Source: Clostridium sp. K13
GTDB taxonomy: Bacteria > Bacillota > Clostridia > Clostridiales > Clostridiaceae
Reading direction: 5' to 3'
DNA: 64,000 bases
Assembly: GCF_019734195.1 (NCBI RefSeq)
Contig: NZ_JAASHM010000016.1
Coordinates: 18,455-82,454 of the forward strand
Positions within the stretch are counted from its first letter, which is position 1. Each line of letters starts with the position of its first letter. The notes below the pieces were generated by a model, which worked only from the letters and a program-made list of their open reading frames with translations, was not told where the DNA came from and searched no databases. Positions 58,016 to 64,000 of the stretch are shown here, one piece after another. The translations under genes were made by a program, and so were the position numbers.

Positions 58016-59014
58016 TTATTTTGCGTGCTCTTCTACAGCAACAGCAACAGCAACTGTCATACCAACCATTGGGTTGTTACCAGCACCGATTAATCCCATC
58101 ATCTCAACGTGAGCAGGAACTGATGAAGAACCAGCGAATTGAGCGTCTGAGTGCATTCTTCCCATAGTATCTGTCATACCGTAAGAAGCTGGACCTGCAG
58201 CCATGTTATCTGGGTGAAGAGTTCTACCAGTACCACCACCTGATGCAACTGAGAAGTACTTCTTACCTAATTCGATACATTCCTTCTTGTATGTTCCAGC
58301 AACTGGGTGTTGGAATCTTGTTGGGTTAGTTGAGTTACCAGTGATTGATACGTCAACACCTTCGTGATGCATTATAGCAACACCTTCTCTAACATCGTTT
58401 GAACCGTAGCAGTTAACCTTAGCTCTTGGTCCGTTAGAGTAAGCTTTTGAATTAACAACTTCTAACTTACCAGTGAAGAAGTCGAATTTAGTTTCAACGT
58501 AAGTGAATCCATTGATTCTTGAAATTATCTTAGCAGCATCTTTTCCAAGACCGTTTAATATAACTCTTAATGGTTCTTTTCTTACTTTGTTAGCTTTTTC
58601 AGCTATTTTGATAGCACCTTCAGCAGCAGCGAAAGATTCGTGACCTGCTAAGAATGCGAAACATTTAGTTTCTTCTCTTAAAAGCATAGCTCCTAAGTTA
58701 CCGTGTCCTAAACCAACTTTTCTGTCATCAGCAACAGAACCTGGGATACAGAAAGCTTGTAACCCTTCTCCGATAGCTTCAGCAGCATCAGCAGCCTTTG
58801 TGCAACCTTTCTTTATAGCGATTGCAGCTCCTAAAACGTAAGCCCAAGCAGCATTTTCGAATGCGATTGGTTGAGTTTCTTTAACAATTGTATATGGATC
58901 TATTCCGTATGCATCACATACAGCTTTAGCATCTTCTAATGTCTTCATTCCGTATTTTTCTAATACTGGAGTGATTTGTCCTATTCTTCTTTCATAACTT
59001 TCAAATAATGCCAT
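58016..59014 (-). CDS. GGGtGRT protein
   Basis: 332 aa, named for SGGGTGRTLHPDNMA (about 260). Other marked runs are GLGHGNLGAMLLREETKCFA and MHHEGVDVSITGNSTNPTRF, plus GAGNNPMVGMTV at the C-terminus. Function unknown. It follows the Fe-S scaffold gene by 21 bp, a pairing seen widely in clostridia, so a role in Fe-S or sulfur metabolism is inferred. Codon use is richer in G and C than neighbours, as in highly expressed genes. Confidence 0.9.
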   Translation of the reverse strand: MALFESYERRIGQITPVLEKYGMKTLEDAKAVCDAYGIDPYTIVKETQPIAFENAAWAYVLGAAIAIKKGCTKAADAAEAIGEGLQAFCIPGSVADDRKVGLGHGNLGAMLLREETKCFAFLAGHESFAAAEGAIKIAEKANKVRKEPLRVILNGLGKDAAKIISRINGFTYVETKFDFFTGKLEVVNSKAYSNGPRAKVNCYGSNDVREGVAIMHHEGVDVSITGNSTNPTRFQHPVAGTYKKECIELGKKYFSVASGGGTGRTLHPDNMAAGPASYGMTDTMGRMHSDAQFAGSSSVPAHVEMMGLIGAGNNPMVGMTVAVAVAVEEHAK

Positions 59015-59035
59015 GATTAAATTCCTCCTTACAAA

Positions 59036-59728
59036 TTATTCGTGTCTTGGATCGATTAATTTAACAGCGTCAGCAACTCTTCCGTATTGACCTGCAGCTT
59101 TTTCTAATGCTTCATTAGCATCCATTCCCTTACCGATCATTTCCATCATTTTTCCTAGGTGAACGAACTTATAACCGATGATTTCATTATCTTCATCTAA
59201 AGCGATTTTAGTAATGTATCCTTCAGCCATTTCTAAGTATCTAGGTCCTTTATCAAGAGTTCCGTAAGTAGTACCAACTTGAGATCTTAATCCCTTACCT
59301 AAATCTTCTAAACCAGCTCCGATTGGTAATCCACCTTCAGAGAAAGCAGTTTGAGATCTTCCGTATACGATTTGTAAGAATAATTCTCTCATTGCTGTAT
59401 TTATAGCATCACAAACTAAGTCTGTGTTTAAAGCTTCTAATATAGTTCTTCCTGGTAATATTTCTGAAGCCATAGCAGCTGAGTGAGTCATTCCTGAACA
59501 TCCAACTGTTTCAACTAATGCTTCTTGGATAACTCCACCTTTAACGTTTAAAGTTAATTTACAAGCTCCTTGTTGAGGTGCACACCAACCTATTCCGTGA
59601 GTTAACCCTGAAATATCTGATATTTGTGTAGCTTGTACCCATTTTCCTTCAACTGGAATTGGAGCACATGCATGATTAGCGCCTTTAGCAACAACGCACA
59701 TTTCTTCAACTTCTTTTGAATACATCAT
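59036..59728 (-). CDS. Fe-S cluster assembly scaffold-like protein
   Basis: 230 aa in the group annotated as IscU/NifU-like scaffolds of clostridia. Conserved Cys occur in MCVVAKGANHACAPIP, GWCAPQQGACKL and VETVGCSGMTHSAAMA (about 75), plus a C-terminal helical part. It is cotranscribed with GGGtGRT. A strong SD (GGGAGGAATC) precedes ATG 59728. Its promoter carries a GC-rich palindrome; the divergent gene is enolase. Confidence 0.85.
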   Translation of the reverse strand: MMYSKEVEEMCVVAKGANHACAPIPVEGKWVQATQISDISGLTHGIGWCAPQQGACKLTLNVKGGVIQEALVETVGCSGMTHSAAMASEILPGRTILEALNTDLVCDAINTAMRELFLQIVYGRSQTAFSEGGLPIGAGLEDLGKGLRSQVGTTYGTLDKGPRYLEMAEGYITKIALDEDNEIIGYKFVHLGKMMEMIGKGMDANEALEKAAGQYGRVADAVKLIDPRHE

Positions 59729-59811
59729 TATATTGATTCCTCCCTAATTAATATTAGTTATAGCTTATCCTAAATACTATGTAATAAATAGGCTGTACTT
59801 AACTGGGTCAA

Positions 59812-59835
59812 GATTTACCCCGCTGGGGATAAATC
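59812..59835. promoter_or_regulatory. GC-rich palindrome in the Fe-S scaffold leader (CsoR/CstR-like)
   Basis: Arms GATTTACCCC and GGGGATAAATC with a 3-base centre (one extra A in the right arm). It starts about 15 bases after the -10 box. TACCCC...GGGGATA resembles CsoR/CstR-family operators (copper or persulfide sensors). As RNA it forms a 10-bp hairpin. Which of the two it is cannot be told from sequence alone. Confidence 0.5.
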
Positions 59836-59849
59836 CATCCTACCTTTAT

Positions 59850-59878
59850 ATAATAACAGATGAATCAATCTCTAACAA
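59850..59878 (-). promoter_or_regulatory. Promoter of the Fe-S scaffold/GGGtGRT operon
   Basis: Minus strand -35 TTGTTA, 17-base spacer, -10 TATTAT; leader about 115 nt. An AT-rich palindrome TGATATTTTTTTATCA (59887-59902) lies just upstream and may be a degenerate Fur site. Confidence 0.65.
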
Positions 59879-59967
59879 TAAGAAAATGATATTTTTTTAT
59901 CATATTGCTAAAATTTCTTATAGTTTTTTCAAAATATTGCCTAAAGTAAACATTTAAAAAACGAAAT

Positions 59968-59982
59968 TGATAATTATTATCA
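59968..59982. promoter_or_regulatory. Perfect Fur box upstream of the eno promoter
   Basis: TGATAATTATTATCA, an exact 7-1-7 inverted repeat, 6 bases before the -35 of eno and about 90 bp upstream of the divergent scaffold promoter. Confidence 0.88.
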
Positions 59983-59988
59983 ATTAGC

Positions 59989-60018
59989 TTGCCATTTATT
60001 TATATAATTTGCTATAAT
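59989..60018 (+). promoter_or_regulatory. SigA promoter of eno
   Basis: -35 TTGCCA, 18-base spacer, -10 TATAAT. Confidence 0.75.
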
Positions 60019-60030
60019 TAAACAAAATAT

Positions 60031-60045
60031 TGATAATGATTTTCA
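60031..60045. promoter_or_regulatory. Second Fur box, downstream of the eno -10
   Basis: TGATAATGATTTTCA has one mismatch to the 7-1-7 core and lies at about +6, so the two Fur boxes flank the promoter. Confidence 0.8.
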
Positions 60046-60073
60046 GTTAATATCTGATTTCACTTATCTTTAA

Positions 60074-61399
<1,326 letters not shown>

Positions 61400-61471
61400 T
61401 TATATTAATAAAATAAATATTCTTTAAAAATCCAACTATCAAAACTACCTTTTTTATAAATCTATGTAATT

Positions 61472-61510
61472 AGGATGATACACATTCATATTGATAAGTG
61501 TCATCCTTTT
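61472..61510 (+). terminator. eno terminator
   Basis: Stem AGGATGA(T)ACAC / GTGTCATCCT with T4; it also lies at the end of the convergent ZIP gene. Confidence 0.8.
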
Positions 61511-61529
61511 ACTCTTTGTTTATTCATTC

Positions 61530-62348
61530 TTATCCTAACGCTACATCTAAGATCATCATTGTTATAAATCCTAATATTAAACCAATTGTTGTTAAAGCCT
61601 TATTTTCAATTGAGGCCTCTGGCAATAACTCTGAACCAACAACTGAAACCATAGCTCCTGCTGAAAATGCTAAGAAAAATGGGAGCATACTTCTAACGCT
61701 TATAGCTGCTATTGCTCCTAAAACTCCTGCTATCGGTTCAACAATACCTGATGCCTGTCCGTAAAAAAAGCTTTTTCCCCTCGAGATCCCTTCTCTTCTT
61801 AATGGTAAAGAAACCGCAGCTCCCTCTGGGAAATTTTGAAGCCCAATTCCTAAAGCTAAACTTATAGCTGCCCCTATTGACGCTGATGGTATTCCCGCTG
61901 CTACACCTCCAAAGGCAACTCCTACAGCTAATCCTTCTGGTATATTATGAAGGGTTACCGCAACAACTAGCAATATACTCTTTTTATACCTTTGTACTAC
62001 AGAATCTTTTGCAATCTCATCATTTTCTGTAATTACACCATAAGAATATTTATCCATCATTTTATCAGCTAATATAATAAATATTCCACCTGCAAAAAAT
62101 CCTAAAGCTGGCAATATTATTTGACTATATCCTAATTCCGAGCATAACTCTATAGCAGGATTCAATAAGGACCAAAAACTAGCTGCTACCATAACTCCAG
62201 CTCCAAATCCAAGCATACAATTTAAAACTCTTCTATCAACTGTTTTAAAGAAAAATACTAAACATGCACCTAGTGCTGTTATTGCCCATGTAAATATTGT
62301 GGCAACTAGTCCTTGCATTACTGGACTTAAACTCATAAACCACTCCAT
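61530..62348 (-). CDS. ZIP-family divalent metal transporter
   Basis: 272 aa with eight predicted TM helices. TM4 has the metal-site motif LHNIPEGLAVGVAFGG (about 135) and TM5 GIGLQNFPEGAAVSLPL (about 170), typical of ZupT/GufA-type importers of Zn, Fe or Mn. The metal cannot be told. It is adjacent to iron-linked genes, but no Fur or Zur box was seen upstream. Confidence 0.9.
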   Translation of the reverse strand: MEWFMSLSPVMQGLVATIFTWAITALGACLVFFFKTVDRRVLNCMLGFGAGVMVAASFWSLLNPAIELCSELGYSQIILPALGFFAGGIFIILADKMMDKYSYGVITENDEIAKDSVVQRYKKSILLVVAVTLHNIPEGLAVGVAFGGVAAGIPSASIGAAISLALGIGLQNFPEGAAVSLPLRREGISRGKSFFYGQASGIVEPIAGVLGAIAAISVRSMLPFFLAFSAGAMVSVVGSELLPEASIENKALTTIGLILGFITMMILDVALG

Positions 62349-62512
62349 ACCTTTGTTTTCCTTTCTATATGCATAGTTCTATCGTTATATATAAACAATA
62401 TATGATAAAAAGCTACATCCTGTTCTTAATAATTTTATATAGTGACATATTCCAAACATTCTTAATACATAATTTTCAAATTTAAGTTTCCACTTTTTAC
62501 AATTAAATTTTA

Positions 62513-62541
62513 TTGACATAATCTCTTCTACATGTTACCAT
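62513..62541 (+). promoter_or_regulatory. Promoter of tRNA-Leu
   Basis: -35 TTGACA, 17-base spacer, -10 TACCAT, 18 bp before the tRNA. Confidence 0.7.
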
Positions 62542-62559
62542 TATTAATATATTAAATAT

Positions 62560-62643
62560 GTCGGCATGGCGGAACTGGCAGACGCACATGACTCAAAATC
62601 ATGCGGTTTTACCGTGTGGGTTCGATTCCCACTGCCGGCACCA
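62560..62643 (+). tRNA. tRNA-Leu (anticodon CAA)
   Basis: Acceptor GTCGGCA pairs with TGCCGGC; D arm GGCGGAACTGGCAGACGC; anticodon stem CATGA/TCATG with loop CTCAAAA, giving CAA for codon UUG. A longer variable arm (class II) precedes the T arm GTGGGTTCGATTCCCAC. The 3' CCA is encoded. It is monocistronic, with a promoter and a strong terminator. Confidence 0.95.
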
Positions 62644-62662
62644 TTTATATATCTAACAAGTT

Positions 62663-62706
62663 AAAAGCCTTGATATTACTCGTTTCCGTAATATCAAGGC
62701 TTTTGA
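62663..62706 (+). terminator. tRNA-Leu terminator
   Basis: Stem AAAGCCTTGATATTAC / GTAATATCAAGGCTTT with an 8-base loop and T-rich tail; it also serves the convergent minus-strand gene at 62731. Confidence 0.9.
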
Positions 62707-62730
62707 TTTTTATAAATTTATTACTCTTAT

Positions 62731-63054
62731 TTAACTTGCCTTTTCGTAATTAATTGCAACTTCCCCTTCTCCAATAATACAAATTGTATAGTCTTTATCA
62801 AGATCTTTTAATTTTACTTCTTCATTTAAAATCAATTTTATATATAGAACTACATTTTGATTTGGTTCTATAACAAGAAAAGTTGTTTGTTCCCCTTTTA
62901 TCAATCTTACATTCGCATTGAACACTCCACTTTCTTCAAATTTATATATCCCTTGTGTATATACATTAGAATTTGGAGTTACATAAGCTTTAGTATTAAT
63001 AGGAGTTATTAAAATAAACATTATAATTGTTAATGCTACGAATCTCAATTTCAC
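62731..63054 (-). CDS. Hypothetical small secreted protein
   Basis: Not recognised. 107 aa with a clear signal peptide (MKLRFVALTIIMFILITPI, likely cut after TKA) and a beta-rich mature part containing VRLIKGEQTTFLVIEPNQNV. The start is GTG at 63054 with GAGGTGATAAA upstream. No Cys or anchor motif, so it is probably released or cell-wall associated. Confidence 0.7.
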   Translation of the reverse strand: MKLRFVALTIIMFILITPINTKAYVTPNSNVYTQGIYKFEESGVFNANVRLIKGEQTTFLVIEPNQNVVLYIKLILNEEVKLKDLDKDYTICIIGEGEVAINYEKAS

Positions 63055-63173
63055 TTTATCACCTCATATATTATGGTAAACAAAAATAATTTAAATTATT
63101 CTTATATAAATACATCCTACTGATAATTATAAAATAAAAACTATATAATCCTTGCTTTATAATTTATCTTTTA

Positions 63174-63806
63174 TCAATTAATCTCCTGCATAAAAATAAC
63201 TTCATTTTTATTATTAATAGATTCTATAAAATCATTATGACAAACTTCCCTTGGTATCTTAAGTCCTAATAAAATTCCAATTAAATCATTAGATGACACA
63301 TTATTATTACTTATCTCTATATCACTTATTCTTACATTTTTGCTCTGTATATCTACTAATAATTTAGATGCAGCACTAGTTGAATCAACTAAAATATATA
63401 AGGTTATATTCCTAGATTTATTATTAATTCTTTTATCAATCTTTGCAAGAGCTACAGTAACTCCAGAAATGAATATACATCCTATAATAGCTCCCGAATA
63501 AAACCCTGCACCTATAGCTAGTCCCATGCAAGCTGATGCCCAAAGGCCTGCCGCTGTAGTTAAGCCCCTAACTTTATTCTTACCTGTAACTATAATAGTT
63601 CCTGCACCTAAAAACCCAATACCACTTATGACTTGAGCTCCAAGTCTAGTTGGATCACTAGATGTACTATATTCTTTACACACGTAAATATTTGTTATCA
63701 TTGCAAGAGTTGCTCCAATAGATACAAGTATATGAGTTCTAAGTCCAGCAGGTCTTCTCTCTCTTTCTCTACCATATCCAATTATTCCACCAAAAATAAC
63801 TGCCAT
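63174..63806 (-). CDS. MgtC/SapB family membrane protein, N-terminus possibly disrupted
   Basis: 210 aa: TM domain with the MgtC signature GGIIGYGRERERRPAGLRTH (about 6-25), VSIGATLAMI, then LGAQVISGIGFLGAGTII, and a C-terminal ACT-like domain. MgtC proteins help survival at low Mg2+ or in hosts. Family members usually carry about 20 more residues with a first TM helix. Upstream of 63806 the frame reads LNFISIFLRLT and then TAG; a one-base change at 63840-63842 would join it to IVTYLEE in the next frame. The ATG here has only a weak AAGG site. Confidence 0.8.
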   Translation of the reverse strand: MAVIFGGIIGYGRERERRPAGLRTHILVSIGATLAMITNIYVCKEYSTSSDPTRLGAQVISGIGFLGAGTIIVTGKNKVRGLTTAAGLWASACMGLAIGAGFYSGAIIGCIFISGVTVALAKIDKRINNKSRNITLYILVDSTSAASKLLVDIQSKNVRISDIEISNNNVSSNDLIGILLGLKIPREVCHNDFIESINNKNEVIFMQEIN

Positions 63807-63933
63807 AGTAAGCCTTAAAAAAATTGAAATAAAATTTAGTTCTTCTAAGTATGTAACTATATTATTTATCCCATAAAAAACACCCCCACTTTATAATATT
63901 ACCTTTAAATCATCTATATTAATAAAAGGGGCT

Positions 63934-63955
63934 GTATCAAAATAACTTTTGATAC
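63934..63955. repeat. Short perfect hairpin
   Basis: GTATCAAAA and TTTTGATAC flank four bases. The context GGGGCTGTATCAAAA resembles the ends of some insertion sequences, but no transposase is in the window. Confidence 0.3.
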
Positions 63956-63967
63956 TAGCCGAATAAG

Positions 63968-64000
63968 AAAGGGAGGATTCGAATTCGAATCCTCCCTTTT
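63968..64000. terminator. Terminator at the window edge
   Basis: Near-perfect palindrome with arms AAAGGGAGGATTCGAA and TTCGAATCCTCCCTTT, followed by T on the plus strand. The gene it serves lies outside the window. Confidence 0.65.

Noticed and set aside
59740..59850. Known riboswitch in the Fe-S scaffold leader
   Set aside because: I compared it by eye with fluoride, NiCo, c-di-GMP, ykkC and THF consensus features and found no match; kept only as a palindrome/hairpin.

Overview
The window is AT-rich chromosomal DNA from an anaerobic, endospore-forming Firmicute, most likely Clostridium sensu stricto. The signs are sporulation and germination genes (spoIIAA-spoIIAB-sigF, spoVAC-D-E, spoIIP, gpr, yqfC, yqfD), ppdK with a CcpN-like regulator, two feoA genes with feoB, a ferredoxin-type sulfite/nitrite reductase, and TTG/GTG starts with strong GGAGG ribosome sites. 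The species cannot be told from the sequence alone. Nearly all genes lie on the minus strand.

Region 1 (1-14.6 kb, read right to left) is conserved housekeeping DNA: prmA-rsmE-mtaB, hinT, rpsU-yqeY, yqfC-yqfD-yqfF, ybeY-dgkA/PAP2-cdd-era-recO, a DUF4342 gene, ccpN-like and ppdK (cut by the window edge). Two copies of a 361-362 bp palindromic element with terminal inverted repeats sit in two of its intergenic gaps. Region 2 (14.7-19.5 kb) is a four-gene block (O-antigen-ligase-like protein, trmB, siroheme reductase, membrane-anchored protein) that separates prmA from the heat-shock operon. Region 3 (19.5-33.8 kb) holds hrcA-grpE-dnaK-dnaJ under a CIRCE operator, hemW, lepA, a lipoprotein, spoIIP, gpr, rpsT, holA and a ComEC lacking the metallo-beta-lactamase domain.

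Region 4 (33.8-45.4 kb) is iron and heme biology. It contains a decayed multi-NEAT heme-binding surface protein, three small genes behind a perfect Fur box, a CydDC-like ABC exporter with a Fur-like site over its promoter, an EcsC protein, a Fur-boxed flavodoxin-DUF3793-DUF2325 operon, and feoA-feoA-feoB plus a Cys-rich FeoB partner behind another perfect Fur box. A nested RNA-like fold lies downstream of feo. Region 5 (45.4-54.8 kb) carries a DUF1540 protein, spoVA, the spoIIA-sigF operon, a LonC-type protease, deoC, dinB and a DUF4003 gene.

Region 6 (55-64 kb) has aspartokinase, an ArsC/Spx-like protein, a frameshifted leucine-rich-repeat gene, an Fe-S scaffold plus GGGtGRT pair divergent from a lone enolase, a ZIP transporter, tRNA-Leu(CAA), a small secreted protein and MgtC. 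Two Fur boxes flank the enolase promoter, and a GC-rich CsoR/CstR-like palindrome lies just inside the scaffold transcript. The least explained items are the palindromic repeat pair, the iron-linked enolase/Fe-S intergenic region, the fold downstream of feo, and the NEAT pseudogene.
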